This document shows, in pieces, positions 43,577 through 54,479 of a stretch of DNA of 64,000 bases (its first letter is position 1; each line of letters starts with the position of its first letter). The stretch covers positions 616,103 to 680,102 of the forward strand of contig KN805373.1 in assembly GCA_000818945.1 (NCBI GenBank). Reading direction: 5' to 3'. Position numbers and translations under genes: made by a program. The DNA comes from Schizochytrium sp. CCTCC M209059. Its lineage: Eukaryota > Sar > Bigyra > Thraustochytrida > Thraustochytriidae. The notes below the pieces were generated by a model. It saw only the letters and a list, made by a program, of their open reading frames with translations. It ran no database searches and was not told the origin of the DNA.

Positions 43577-46500
43577 ATGGTCGCTGGCGCGGGAGGCACG
43601 GCGCCGAGGCCGCCGCCGCCGCCGCCGCCGCCGCCGGGACTCGCGCGCGCGAGACCGGAGTCGTCCTCGAGCAGGCGACATGGCGACGACGCCAAGCCCG
43701 CGGCGCCGCGCAGGCCGCCTGCGGAGACGGTGGAGCAGCGCTCGAGCACGTGGCGCAGGGTGCAAAACCGCAGATACGGCGCCAAGCGACGCGCAGGCGC
43801 TGCCGAGGCCAACAAGGAGGAACTGCCGCCGGAGCACCTGCGAAAAATCGTGCGCGACCACGGCGATATGAGCTCGAGCAAATATCGCACAGACCGGCGC
43901 GTCTACCTCGGCGCGCTCAAATATGTGCCCCACGCCCTGTACAAGCTGCTAGAAAACATGCCCATGCCGTGGGAGCAAGTGCGGAATGTCAAGGTGCTCT
44001 ACCACTTGACCGGAGCCATTACCTTTGTTAACGAGACGCCTCGTGTCGTAGAACCCATCTACTTGGCCCAGTGGGGCACCATGTGGATCATGATGCGCCG
44101 CGAAAAAAGGGACCGGAGGCACTTTAAACGCATGCGGTTTCCACCCTTTGACGACGAGGAGCCTCCCATGGACTACATGGATAACGTGATGGATGTCGAG
44201 CCGCTAGAGGCCATTGAATTGGAGCTGGACCCAGAGGACGATGCGGCTGTTGTCGATTGGTTCTATGACCACAAAACATTGGTTGGGACCAAGTTCATTA
44301 ACGGTGAGAGCTATCAAAAGTGGCGACTCCCCGTCGATACTCTGGGCAATTTGCTTCGTCTCGCGTCGCAGCTCTTGCCAGATAGCCTTGACGAGAACCG
44401 CAAGTACTTGTTCACCGAAGAAGCATTGCTCACCGCGAAGTCGCTCAACCAAAAGCTCATGGGCGGGCCCAAGTTTGAGCCGCTTTTTCGCGGTCTGGAG
44501 GACGCCGACGAAGACTGGAACGAGTTCAATGATATCAACAAGATCATCACCCGGCGACAGATTCGCTCCGAGTACAAGGTGGCTTTCCCACATGTATACA
44601 ACTCGCGTCCGCGTAAAGTCTTTCACGCCGTGTACCACCATCCGGCCTTGGCCCTTGTGCGCGCCGAGGACCCGGATTTGCCCCCATTTTACTTTGACGC
44701 AGCCATCCATCCCATCACTCCCTTTCACGGCCGCAAGAATAAGTCATCACGAACAAACCAGAACGACTCGGCCATGGACGTCGACAAAAGTGCCGGCTCA
44801 AACGGCACGGATCCGACCGCGATTGCTGCCCCTGATACCGCTGGCTTCAGCGTCGAAGTCCAAAGGATGATGGCCGGCGACAATGAGGAGGCTGAGTTTG
44901 AGCTCCCCGAAGAGTGCGCAGAGCCCCTCTTTGAGGACACTCCACTCTATACGCCCTCGACGCACAATGGTCTCGAACTGTACTGGGCGCCGGCGCCCTT
45001 TAATAAGCGGTCTGGAAACACGCGGCGCTGTATCGACGTTAAGCTGGTGGATCACTGGTATATGGAGCACGCTCCTTCGGGGTACCCGCAAAAGGTGCGC
45101 ACGAGTTACCAGAGACTTCTCAAGCTGCACCTTTTGCGCGTCTTGCTGCGACGCCGGCAGCGTGCCGGCGAGCAGCTTCCGCGTGCCCCACGTCGGGATC
45201 TTTTGCTGAGTCTCAAGGGCACAAAGTTCTTTCAGTGCACCGAAATTGACTGGGTAGAGGCCGGCCTTCAGGTTGTGCGCCAGGGCCACAACATGTTGAG
45301 TCTCCTCATCCACAAAAAGAACCTCGAGTACTTGCACCTGGACTACAACTTTAACCTCAAACCAACCAAGACGTTGACGACCAAGGAACGGAAAAAGTCT
45401 CGTTTCGGTAACGCTTTTCACCTGCTTCGCGAGCTGCTCCGACTTGTCAAGATTGTGGTTGATAGTGTTGTGCAGTACCGTCTCGGCAGCGTCGATGCTT
45501 TTCAACTCGCAGATGGCCTGCAGTACGTGTTTGCGCACGTGGGTGGTCTCACCGGCATTTACAGGCACAAATATCGCGCCATGCATAGTCTGCGCAAGGC
45601 CAAAATGTACAAGCACGTGGTCTATTACCGGTTCAACACCGGTCCTGTGCGGCGAGGTCCTGGCGTGGGCGTGTGGGCGCCCAACTGGCAGGTCTGGCTC
45701 AACTTCATCCGCGGTATCATCCCGCTCCTTGAGGGCTGGCTTGGAAACCTTTTGGGCCGCAACATGGAGGGTCGTCATAGCAAGGGCATCGCCAAGACGG
45801 TGACGAAGCAACGCGTCGAGTCTCATTATGACTTGCAGTTGCGCGCGGCAGTGATTCATGATATTCTTGACATGATGCCCGAGGGCATGGCAGGCAACAA
45901 GGCCAAGCAGATTCTCGCGCACCTTTCGGAGGCCTGGCGCTGCTACAAGGCCAATGTGAGCTGGAAGGTGCCGGGGATGCCGCAGCCCATTGAGAACATG
46001 ATTTTGCGTTATGTCAAGGCCAAGGCAGATTGGTGGGCCAATGTGACGCACTACAACCGGGAGCGGATCCGGCGCGGTGCAACGCTGGAAAAGACGGTCG
46101 TCATTAAAAATCTCGGCCGCATGACGCGCCTCTGGCTCAAGGCAGAGCAGGAGCGCCAACACAATTACCTCAAGGACGGACCATACGTATCCGCAGAAGA
46201 GGCGGTGGCCATTTACACGACCATGGTCCACTGGCTCGAGTCGCGCCGATTCTCGCACATTCCCTTTCCGCCCCTTTCGTACAAGCACGACACCAAGCTG
46301 CTCATATTGGCGCTCGAACGTTTCAAAGAGCGATACGTGAACGCGCTGCGACTCAATTCCAAGGAACGCGAAGAGCTCGCTCTCGTGGAGCAAGCGTATG
46401 ACAATCCGCACGAGGCGCTCTCGCGCATCAAGCGGCATTTGCTGACGCAGCGCGCTTTCAAGGAGGTCGACATCGAGTTCAAGGACTACTTTTCGCATCT

Positions 46501-49500
46501 TCAGCCCGTGTATCATATCGACAGCATGGAAAAACTTACAGACGCCTATTTGGACCAGTACCTTTGGTATGAGGCGGATAAGCGGCACTTGTTCCCGAAC
46601 TGGGTCAAACCGGCCGACTCGGAGCCGCCCCCCCTCCTCGTGCACAAGTGGGCCGAGGGTATCAACAACTTGGAGGACGGCTGGTCCACGAGCAACGGCG
46701 AGTGCGGGGTTATGCTGCAAGCCAAGCTGGACCACATCTTTGACAAGATTGACGTGACGCTATTGAACCGCTTGCTGCGGCTCGTGGTTGATCACAACAT
46801 TGCCGACTACATTACGGCCAAGAACAATGTCGTGCTTAATTACAAAGACATGCGTCACACGAATTCGTACGGGCTAATTCGTGGTCTAGGCTTTGCCTCG
46901 TTCGTCTTCCAATACTACGGCCTGGTGTTGGACATCCTCATTCTAGGTCTGAGCCGCGCCACGGAGATTGCTGGGCCGCCAGAGCTCCCGAACGACTTTT
47001 TGAGCTTTAAGGATGCCGAGACGGAGACCCAGCATCCGATTCGCATGTACACGCGGTACGTCGACCAAATCTACATGTACTTTCGCTTTGATCAGGAGGA
47101 CTCGCGCGATTTGATCCAGCGTTTTCTGACCGACCATCCGGACCCGAACAACGAGAATGTGGTTGGGTACAACAACAAAAAGTGCTGGCCTCGGGATGCG
47201 CGTATGCGTCTCATGAAGCATGATGTCAATCTCGGACGCGCCACATTCTGGAGCATCAAGAACCGGTTGCCACGGTCTGTGACAACGATCGAATGGGAGA
47301 ATGCCTTTGTGAGCGTCTACTCCAAGGACAATCCGAATGTGCTCTTTGACATGTGTGGATTCGAAGTTCGCATCCTGCCCAAGTGCAGGACTCCGGACAA
47401 CTCGCTCAACTCGCTCAAGGACGGCGTATGGGCCTTGCAGAATGAACGTACCAAGGAACGCACAGCCATGGCGTACTTGCGCGTGACCGAGGAGGCAGTC
47501 AAGGCCTTTGAGAACCGTGTGCGGCAGATCATGCTGTCCTCGGGCAGCACGACCTTTGTCAAGGTCGCCAACAAGTGGAACTCGGCACTCATTAGTCTCA
47601 TGGTCTTGTATCGCGAAGCGGTCATTTGTACGCCTGAGTTACTCGATCTCTTGGTCAAGTGCGAGAACAAGATTCAGACTCGGATCAAGATGGGTTTGAA
47701 CTCCAAGGATCCCAAGCGGTTTCCCCCTGCCGTCATGTACTCGCCCAAGGAGGTGGGCGGTCTCGGTATGCTGAGCATGGGCAATGTCCTCATTGCTGCA
47801 AGCGATCTGCGATATGCCAAGCAGTCGATTGACGCGGAGACCACGCATTTTAGGATGGGTATGGGTCACCAACAGGACGCAATGATTCCGAATCTTTACC
47901 GCTATGTGGTGCCATGGGAGTCCGAGATTGTCGACTCGCAGCGCGTGTGGGCCGACTACGCGCTCAAGCGTCAGGAAGCAACGGCGCAGAACCGGAGACT
48001 CACGCTCGAGGACCTCGAGGACTCGTGGTCGCGCGGTATCCCCCGCATCAATACGCTCTTCAGTAAGGACCGACACACGCTGGCATACGACAAGGGGTGG
48101 CGCGTGCGCAACTACTTTGAGCAGTTCCAGATGCTGCGTTTCTCTACGTTTTATTGGACGCACACGAAACACGACGGCAAGCTTTGGAACCTCAATGCGT
48201 ATCGCACAGACGTGATCCAGGCTTTGGGTGGAATCGAAGGTATTTTGGAGCACACCATGTTCAAAGGTACTGGCTTCACCTCGTGGGAGGGTCTCTTTTG
48301 GGAGAAGTCATCGGGCTTTGAGAATGCAATGTCACTCAAGAATAAGCTCACGAACGCGCAGCGAACGGGTCTGAACCAGATCCCGAACCGTCGCTTCACC
48401 CTGTGGTGGTCCCCGACGATTAATCGTTCGTCGGTCTATGTCGGCTTCCAGGTGCAGCTTGATCTGACGGGCATCTTTATGCATGGCAAGATCCCGACGC
48501 TGAAGATTTCGCTCATCCAGATCTTTCGTGCGCATTTGTGGCAGAAAATCCACGAGAGTGTTACGACGGATATCGCGCAAATTTTGGATCAACAGATGGA
48601 GCTCTTGGACATTGAGACGGTGCAAAAGGAGACGATTCACCCGCGCAAATCGTACAAGATGAACGTCTCGTGCGCAGACGTCCTGCTTCTGGGCTCGCAA
48701 AAGTGGCAGATTTCAAAGCCGAGTCTGCTGCACGACCACCGCGATGCCTATGATACGGGCGTGACGTCAAACAAGTACTGGATCGACGTGCAGTTGCGCT
48801 GGGGCGACTATGACTCGCACGATATTGAACGTTATGTGCGCGCCAAGTTCCTCGACTACACGACGGACAACATGACGTTGTACCCATCACCGACAGGCCT
48901 CCTTTTGGGCATCGACTTGTGCTACAACCTGCATTCCGGGTTCGGTAATTGGTTCCCCGGACTCAAGCCGCTCATGTCGCAAGGCATGAGTAAGATCATG
49001 AAGGCTAACCCGGCCCTCTACGTGCTTCGCGAGCGCATTCGCAAGGGTCTGCAGTTGTACTCGTCCGAGCCGACGGAGCCGCACCTGTCCAGCTCGAATT
49101 ATGGCGAATTGTTTTCCGCACAAACGATCTGGTTCGTTGATGACACCAACGTGTACCGCGTGACGACACACACGACGAACGACGGCAACATGACGACGAA
49201 GCCGATTAACGGCGCAGTTTTCATCTTCAACCCGCGCACGGGCCAATTGTTTCTCAAGATTATCCATACAAGCGTGTGGGCCGGGCAGAAGCGTCGCTCG
49301 CAGCTTGCCAAGTGGAAGACCGCGGAAGAGACGGCAGCTCTCATCCGCTCCCTGCCGGTGGAGGAGCAGCCGAAGCAAATCATTGTCACCCGCAAGGGCA
49401 TGCTCGACCCTCTGGAAACACACATGCTTGATTTCCCGAACATTACGCTGCGCGCCAGTGAGTTGCAGCTTCCCTTCCAGGAGAGCCTGAAGATTGAAAA

Positions 49501-50824
49501 GTTCGGAGAGCTCATTCTGAACGCAACGGAGCCGCAGATGGTGCTCTTCAACATTTACGACGACTGGTTGAGCTCTATTTCGTCGTACACTGCGTTTTCG
49601 CGTTTGATTCTCATTTTGCGGGCTTTGCATGTCTCGCAGGAGCGTACTAAGATTATTCTGCGTCCGGACCGCAGCACGACGACCAAGCCGCACCACGTGT
49701 GGCCGACGCTCACGGACGAGCAGTGGATTGAAGTAGAAGTTGCGCTCAAGGACTTGATTCTCGATGACTATGGCAAGCGTAACAATGTGAATGTTGCGTC
49801 ATTGACCAACTCTGAGATCCGCGACATTATTCTGGGCATGGAGATTGCTCCTCCTTCGGAGCAGCGCCAGCAAATGGCTGAGATCGAGAAGCAGACGCGT
49901 GACACAGCTAAGATGAACGCGCTAACGAGTCGTACGGTAAACAAGCATGGCGACGAGATTGTGGTGCAAACCACGTCTGGATACGAAAATCAAACGTTTC
50001 GGTCCAAGACGGACTGGAAGCAGCGCGCGGTCTCGGCCGCGAACCTGCACCTGCGCACGCAGCACTTGTACGTGAGCGAAGGCGATTCGCCCATGGACGA
50101 CGGCTTGACATACGTTGTGCCCAAGAATTTGCTGACAAAGCTTGTTCGAGTCTCGGACCTACGGACGGAGTGCGCAGCCTACATGTTTGGCGCGTCGCCC
50201 TCTGACACGGACCAGGTCAAGGAGGTCCGCGTGCTTGTGATGGTGCCTCAGGTGGGCACGCACCGTTCTGTGCAGCTTCCGTCTGCAATTCCGAGCGCTG
50301 AGTCGCATCCGGCGCTGGAGGGTCTCGAGTTGCTCGGTGTGATTCACACGCAGCCGAATGAGTTCAAGCATCTTGCCCCGGAAGATGTGCAGCTTGTGGA
50401 GAGCATGGGGGATCGATGGCGTCGCGACGAGGCGGTAATCATTACGGTGGCGCTTACGCCAGGAACGTGCTCGTTGTCTGCCTTTCGTGTCACGGACGCT
50501 GGTTTCGAGTGGGCGGAGAAAAACAAGGGCGTATCGGCCGAAATGGCGCAAGGATACACGACGACGTGCTTTGAGACGCCGCAGCTACTTTTGTCGGACC
50601 GCTTTCTCGGCAGCTTTCTCGTTCCGGCGGATGGAATCTGGAACTACAACCTCATGGGCGTGCGCTGGGCATCAACGATGGAGTACAGCCTTGTTCTGGG
50701 CCAGCCAAAGGAATTCTACGCAGTCGAGCACCGCCCCGGCCATTTTGTCGCATGGACTGACACGGACCAGGGCGACGATGCTGTTGCGCTTCAGGCCGAC
50801 GTCGAGGATCCGTTGGCGTCTTAA
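43577..50824 (+). CDS. PRP8: pre-mRNA-processing-splicing factor 8
   Basis: The predicted protein has 2415 residues in one exon (family about 2335-2410), from an ATG followed by a Pro-rich leader. The open frame upstream starts only at GTG. Near-invariant PRP8 blocks are visible from the N-terminus: PPEHLRKIVRDHGDM, ENMPMPWEQVRNV, WIMMRREKRDRRHFKRM, LDPEDDAAVVDWFYDH. The central reverse-transcriptase-like, linker and endonuclease-like regions and the RNase H-like region follow without gaps. The Jab1/MPN domain is at about 2190-2400. Its metal site is degenerate (IHTQP, with Gln in place of the second His), as normal for PRP8. The protein is the core scaffold of the U5 snRNP, holding the catalytic RNA and regulating BRR2. 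There is no intein, and the frame is intact over 7.2 kb. Confidence 0.98.
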   Translation: MVAGAGGTAPRPPPPPPPPPGLARARPESSSSRRHGDDAKPAAPRRPPAETVEQRSSTWRRVQNRRYGAKRRAGAAEANKEELPPEHLRKIVRDHGDMSSSKYRTDRRVYLGALKYVPHALYKLLENMPMPWEQVRNVKVLYHLTGAITFVNETPRVVEPIYLAQWGTMWIMMRREKRDRRHFKRMRFPPFDDEEPPMDYMDNVMDVEPLEAIELELDPEDDAAVVDWFYDHKTLVGTKFINGESYQKWRLPVDTLGNLLRLASQLLPDSLDENRKYLFTEEALLTAKSLNQKLMGGPKFEPLFRGLEDADEDWNEFNDINKIITRRQIRSEYKVAFPHVYNSRPRKVFHAVYHHPALALVRAEDPDLPPFYFDAAIHPITPFHGRKNKSSRTNQNDSAMDVDKSAGSNGTDPTAIAAPDTAGFSVEVQRMMAGDNEEAEFELPEECAEPLFEDTPLYTPSTHNGLELYWAPAPFNKRSGNTRRCIDVKLVDHWYMEHAPSGYPQKVRTSYQRLLKLHLLRVLLRRRQRAGEQLPRAPRRDLLLSLKGTKFFQCTEIDWVEAGLQVVRQGHNMLSLLIHKKNLEYLHLDYNFNLKPTKTLTTKERKKSRFGNAFHLLRELLRLVKIVVDSVVQYRLGSVDAFQLADGLQYVFAHVGGLTGIYRHKYRAMHSLRKAKMYKHVVYYRFNTGPVRRGPGVGVWAPNWQVWLNFIRGIIPLLEGWLGNLLGRNMEGRHSKGIAKTVTKQRVESHYDLQLRAAVIHDILDMMPEGMAGNKAKQILAHLSEAWRCYKANVSWKVPGMPQPIENMILRYVKAKADWWANVTHYNRERIRRGATLEKTVVIKNLGRMTRLWLKAEQERQHNYLKDGPYVSAEEAVAIYTTMVHWLESRRFSHIPFPPLSYKHDTKLLILALERFKERYVNALRLNSKEREELALVEQAYDNPHEALSRIKRHLLTQRAFKEVDIEFKDYFSHLQPVYHIDSMEKLTDAYLDQYLWYEADKRHLFPNWVKPADSEPPPLLVHKWAEGINNLEDGWSTSNGECGVMLQAKLDHIFDKIDVTLLNRLLRLVVDHNIADYITAKNNVVLNYKDMRHTNSYGLIRGLGFASFVFQYYGLVLDILILGLSRATEIAGPPELPNDFLSFKDAETETQHPIRMYTRYVDQIYMYFRFDQEDSRDLIQRFLTDHPDPNNENVVGYNNKKCWPRDARMRLMKHDVNLGRATFWSIKNRLPRSVTTIEWENAFVSVYSKDNPNVLFDMCGFEVRILPKCRTPDNSLNSLKDGVWALQNERTKERTAMAYLRVTEEAVKAFENRVRQIMLSSGSTTFVKVANKWNSALISLMVLYREAVICTPELLDLLVKCENKIQTRIKMGLNSKDPKRFPPAVMYSPKEVGGLGMLSMGNVLIAASDLRYAKQSIDAETTHFRMGMGHQQDAMIPNLYRYVVPWESEIVDSQRVWADYALKRQEATAQNRRLTLEDLEDSWSRGIPRINTLFSKDRHTLAYDKGWRVRNYFEQFQMLRFSTFYWTHTKHDGKLWNLNAYRTDVIQALGGIEGILEHTMFKGTGFTSWEGLFWEKSSGFENAMSLKNKLTNAQRTGLNQIPNRRFTLWWSPTINRSSVYVGFQVQLDLTGIFMHGKIPTLKISLIQIFRAHLWQKIHESVTTDIAQILDQQMELLDIETVQKETIHPRKSYKMNVSCADVLLLGSQKWQISKPSLLHDHRDAYDTGVTSNKYWIDVQLRWGDYDSHDIERYVRAKFLDYTTDNMTLYPSPTGLLLGIDLCYNLHSGFGNWFPGLKPLMSQGMSKIMKANPALYVLRERIRKGLQLYSSEPTEPHLSSSNYGELFSAQTIWFVDDTNVYRVTTHTTNDGNMTTKPINGAVFIFNPRTGQLFLKIIHTSVWAGQKRRSQLAKWKTAEETAALIRSLPVEEQPKQIIVTRKGMLDPLETHMLDFPNITLRASELQLPFQESLKIEKFGELILNATEPQMVLFNIYDDWLSSISSYTAFSRLILILRALHVSQERTKIILRPDRSTTTKPHHVWPTLTDEQWIEVEVALKDLILDDYGKRNNVNVASLTNSEIRDIILGMEIAPPSEQRQQMAEIEKQTRDTAKMNALTSRTVNKHGDEIVVQTTSGYENQTFRSKTDWKQRAVSAANLHLRTQHLYVSEGDSPMDDGLTYVVPKNLLTKLVRVSDLRTECAAYMFGASPSDTDQVKEVRVLVMVPQVGTHRSVQLPSAIPSAESHPALEGLELLGVIHTQPNEFKHLAPEDVQLVESMGDRWRRDEAVIITVALTPGTCSLSAFRVTDAGFEWAEKNKGVSAEMAQGYTTTCFETPQLLLSDRFLGSFLVPADGIWNYNLMGVRWASTMEYSLVLGQPKEFYAVEHRPGHFVAWTDTDQGDDAVALQADVEDPLAS

Positions 50825-51330
50825 ACGACGAAAACCTTATCCACTTTTTATTTTTTTTCCCCCCTTTGGCGGTCACGATTGTTTTGCTGAAGCGAGTCTC
50901 CTCAAGCACACGGCAGATCTACCTCTCTGAAGTTTTTGCACGCTTCTCTTGCACGCGCTCCTTTGTCTTTCTCTTTTTTTTTTTATGTCCTTTTCCTCCT
51001 GACATGTCCTCCTACTCACGAACACGTTCCCTCGAGAACGCCGCACAATTTTCTTTGAATTTCGACCGTCGTCACCGTTTTCCCTAGCCGCTCACATAGA
51101 GACACCCGGTTCCTTTCCCTCCAGGGGCGGGCGGCACTCTCCCCTCCTTGGCGGTAGTTGGGTCGCGTGGTAAGAAAGCAGCAACAGCAGGAGCGGAACT
51201 CGAACGAGAGCGGCCGCGGCAGCGCGCGAAGACGCAGCGTGCAGAGACGCAGCGCGGGCGCAGCGCAGGAGCAGGAGCGGGCGGCGCAGCAGAGGCGGCG
51301 AAGGCGGCGGCGGCGGCGGCGGCGTGGACA
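50825..51330. other. intergenic region
   Basis: It holds the T-rich 3' flank of PRP8 and the GC-rich leader of the next gene. The next gene's frame is open from 51148, but only from a TTG. Confidence 0.6.
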
Positions 51331-53226
51331 ATGGCGCAACATGCATCGGGCATGGCGCGCGAACTGCGGCTCGAGACGACGACAACGACGACAACGACGC
51401 TGCCGCAGGAGCAGCAGCGCGAGGAGCAGACGCCGCGCGGCGGCGGAAAAGGCGAGGAACGCGGGGCGCGCGAGAGCGAAGGCGAAGAGACCTCGCCCGC
51501 GTCGCCCGTGCGTGATGTCGAAGGCGCGCGCAAGAAAAGATTGGACTTGGATGCCGCGGAAACGCGCTCGTTCTCCCTCGCGCGGGTGAGCGAGTGCAGC
51601 GCAGCAGCGCGTGCAGCGCTCGAGGAGGACCAGGATGACGGGAACCTGAGCGAGGACAGCCTGCGCAGGTACGCCGTCTGCCTCAAGGAATTCGAGGGCG
51701 AAAAAGCCCTCTTGCCGTGTAGAGAGCGCATTCGGGAGGACCCGTACGTGGTGGACCACGTGAGCCCAGACCTTGGCTTTGCTGTGCTTGTGGGAAAAGC
51801 AGGCACGCCCTGCGCAGGAGACATTCGCCGCGTCAGTTTTGGCGTCCTCATGCGCGGTGTGGAACGGGCGTACTGGCGATCGTGGCGCCCCAACCACGCA
51901 GATGGGGTGTTTTGCCCGGCCCCATTTCGCAGGCTGGCCCGTGCCATGTTGCGAAGCACTTCGCACGAGGGGCTGACCCGTCAACCAAGCCTCGCGCGCA
52001 GCGAACCTGGCGAAAGATGGGCTTATGGTGGCAGCGGAGGCTGGGACTCCGAGGATGAGACAGACCTTTTTCACAAGCGTGAAGGAAAGGAGAAGAAGAC
52101 GAAACTGGAGCGTCGCCCAGTGTGCGCGGACTTTGAGACACATACAAAGAGCCCGTCGAAAAAGCGACGTACGAGCGCATCCCGTGATTTGGCTGCAGCC
52201 CTCCGGGGCGCCGGTATGTGCAGCAGCCAAGAGGAAACGTGCATTCGTGACGTGATGGAGACCAAGGAGACAGAAGCAGGCCTTCGTAGACTCTTCTGGG
52301 CAGACTTTTGTATGGATCTGAAGAGCCCATGGCCTGCGGACTCAAGTGATGAGCATATTAGCGAGGATGGTGACGCGAAGAAGGCAAAAGCTTCTGTGGG
52401 CCCCGAAACCGACGATGCGTCCGTCGCAATCGATGACTGTGGGGAGAAAGACGATCATGAAAATTGTAAGGACGGTGATGAGAGCGTGTACTCGTCCGTG
52501 ACGCGGTCGATGGACTTTCTCGAGACCACGCGCAGCATTCAGGTCGAGGTGCTGACACGGAGTTCTCAAAAACTGAGTATGGAGCTCATCAACTTGCAGA
52601 CCGTCGAGGATGTTGATATCGACGTTCAGTGGGACTCATGCGAGAGCGCCGATCCGGACGTTTTTGACATTTTCCTGGCGGACGAGACGGACTCGCAAAA
52701 GCTGAATCGTTACGTGCGATGCGGCGGGCGCTGTGCGGAGGCCAACGACTACATTGCGAGTCGCGCGGAGGAGATTCGAGAGCATTTGCGACTGCGCGAG
52801 AGCGTGAAGCGACTCGATTTGGCGAGTCGCGCGGACGCGCGCAAAGCGATCACATCACTAGAAAGCTTTGGGCGCTGGCTCGGCATGGAGGCGGCCTTTG
52901 GCATTCGGATCACGAGTCGAGCAGACTCGGATGCCGCTCTTTATCGCGAGCGCTCGTTGCATCTTGGTTACAAGATCCGCCACAATGCTGAGGTGGACGA
53001 TTTTCAAGACCTCCAAAAGAAATCGACGTCTCGTGTGCGGGGTGGACAGAGCCGCAGACATCGCATTACAAGTAGTGAGCTACGCGCCTGGCTTCAAGTT
53101 TTTTGTTGTGTCACGCCGCACAGCAAAACGCAAGTGGGCGAGGCTCTTGCGACGTTGCGGCAGCGAAACGGACCTGCCTTTCGTGCAATGGCGCAACGAC
53201 TCGCTCAAGAGGTCCTGGACGTGTAA
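51331..53226 (+). CDS. uncharacterised protein, 631 residues
   Basis: The start is the first in-frame ATG (MAQHASGMAREL). The first 80 residues are low complexity, with a Thr run. Around residues 105-235 there is an ordered-looking part with Trp and Cys (VSFGVLMRGVERAYWRSW, FCPAPFRRLARAML). An acidic and lysine-rich middle follows, with a nuclear-localisation-like SPSKKRR near 275. The C-terminal 200 residues are predicted helical and rich in Arg. No family was recognised. Codon use and frame length match neighbouring genes, so it is probably a real nuclear protein of unknown role. Confidence 0.7.
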   Translation: MAQHASGMARELRLETTTTTTTTLPQEQQREEQTPRGGGKGEERGARESEGEETSPASPVRDVEGARKKRLDLDAAETRSFSLARVSECSAAARAALEEDQDDGNLSEDSLRRYAVCLKEFEGEKALLPCRERIREDPYVVDHVSPDLGFAVLVGKAGTPCAGDIRRVSFGVLMRGVERAYWRSWRPNHADGVFCPAPFRRLARAMLRSTSHEGLTRQPSLARSEPGERWAYGGSGGWDSEDETDLFHKREGKEKKTKLERRPVCADFETHTKSPSKKRRTSASRDLAAALRGAGMCSSQEETCIRDVMETKETEAGLRRLFWADFCMDLKSPWPADSSDEHISEDGDAKKAKASVGPETDDASVAIDDCGEKDDHENCKDGDESVYSSVTRSMDFLETTRSIQVEVLTRSSQKLSMELINLQTVEDVDIDVQWDSCESADPDVFDIFLADETDSQKLNRYVRCGGRCAEANDYIASRAEEIREHLRLRESVKRLDLASRADARKAITSLESFGRWLGMEAAFGIRITSRADSDAALYRERSLHLGYKIRHNAEVDDFQDLQKKSTSRVRGGQSRRHRITSSELRAWLQVFCCVTPHSKTQVGEALATLRQRNGPAFRAMAQRLAQEVLDV

Positions 53227-53624
53227 GGTTCGGTGAGTCGGCGTCAAGGTAAGCTAATGATTAGCAAGCTTTTGCTGTCTCATTCGTTTATCTACATCAG
53301 ACCAGTATTTCCAGCAGCAGCAGCAGCAGCAGCAAAGGCAGCAGCGAAGAAATCAAGTAAAAAGAAAAAAGACAAATCAGGAAGAAAATCGGAAAAGAAT
53401 GAAAAAGGGAGAAGAAAGAGAGGAAGTCGCAAATCTTCTCCTTGCATGCATTCATCCCTTTACTCTACGATTTTTTCCATCCCCGCTGTTATATAACAAA
53501 TGATGGTATAAATATGTGATCAAATTCAAAAGGTCTGGTTCCGGGTCTAGCAGCACATGCTCGATATCCCTCTCTCTTCCTGTGTAAATGTCGCCAATCT
53601 ATGCACAGAGTCTGCGGTGATCGA
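53227..53624. other. convergent intergenic region
   Basis: It contains a GCA triplet repeat near 53313-53345 and a lysine-coding-like AAG-rich stretch. No supported gene. Confidence 0.65.
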
Positions 53625-54479
53625 TCATGAGACAAAACGTTGACGCGCAAAACTATCTCGTAGACGGTCCTGAGGCGTTTGAGATAACACGTGGCGATGA
53701 CGCACGAGCTGACGGCGGTAATGCCAGGCTGACTTGAGCATGGATTTCAGGAGATCGTGGTCCAAGCGGTGCGCAAAGCTCCATTCGCGAAGAATCCACC
53801 AGCGGGCCAAGCTGAGCTTTCCGCGCTGCATAATGTTGTAAGCAAGATGAATGCGGCATTGACTGGCGAGAACAGGGTCTCCGAGCCAATAGGCCACGGC
53901 CAGCTGACGCAGCGCCATGTTTTCAGCTTGATCAAGCTGGCGGCAGAGAAAGTGCCCACCACCAAGCGTAGAGATATACGCGTTGGCTGTCCGGAGTCCA
54001 ACGCGCAGATCAAGCAGCCAAAGAACCCGACGAGACCATGCAAGGTCACAAGGACGCAACAAGCGCAGGCCGCCATCCCGAAAAAGATGGACGCGAAGAA
54101 GCGCAAACCCTTGTGTTCGCGCTTCGAATAGCCTTCCTGATGTGCCGCAAATAATAACGTCCCAGCCCTTGGCGTTCCGCACGCGCGCAATGCGCCGGAA
54201 ACCACCCTCGCGCAGCGCCTCCGCGTCCTCGAGCATGCGATCCGCAAGAGTACGCATGCGTTCAAAGGTAGGGATTACGACATCGTACGTGGCTGTGCAA
54301 GGCCAGCCTAAAAGCTTCTTTTCCTCTTTTTCGCCATGATTCTTGGCCTCATCATGCGTTTCTGCATTTTTGGGGCCACTTGGTTTTCCTGCGCGTCGGA
54401 GCAAGGCTCGGAGCCACTTTTCGCTGTCTTCACGTTCCAGGTGCGAGGCGCGCAGGGCGACCACCACGGCCTCAGCCAT
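53625..54479 (-). CDS. uncharacterised helical protein, 284 residues
   Basis: The ATG start gives MAEAVVVALRASH. The protein is rich in Leu, Arg and Ala with regularly spaced Trp. The core from about residue 65 to the end looks like paired helices, for example RTANAYISTLGGGHFLCRQL, then LRQLAVAYWLGDPVLASQC and HLAYNIMQRGKLSLARWWI. That spacing is reminiscent of TPR-like helical hairpins. No signal peptide or membrane segment is seen. The gene diverges from TM9SF. Function unknown. Confidence 0.7.
   Translation of the reverse strand: MAEAVVVALRASHLEREDSEKWLRALLRRAGKPSGPKNAETHDEAKNHGEKEEKKLLGWPCTATYDVVIPTFERMRTLADRMLEDAEALREGGFRRIARVRNAKGWDVIICGTSGRLFEARTQGFALLRVHLFRDGGLRLLRPCDLAWSRRVLWLLDLRVGLRTANAYISTLGGGHFLCRQLDQAENMALRQLAVAYWLGDPVLASQCRIHLAYNIMQRGKLSLARWWILREWSFAHRLDHDLLKSMLKSAWHYRRQLVRHRHVLSQTPQDRLRDSFARQRFVS

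Noticed and set aside
42842..43933. Upstream extension of the BUB3 frame
   Set aside because: It is GC-rich sequence antisense to the PRP8 start and lacks homology. BUB3 length and its conserved start fit the ATG at 42841.
43577..50824. Intein in PRP8
   Set aside because: PRP8 is a common intein host in fungi, but the protein has normal length and no inserted block with intein splice motifs.
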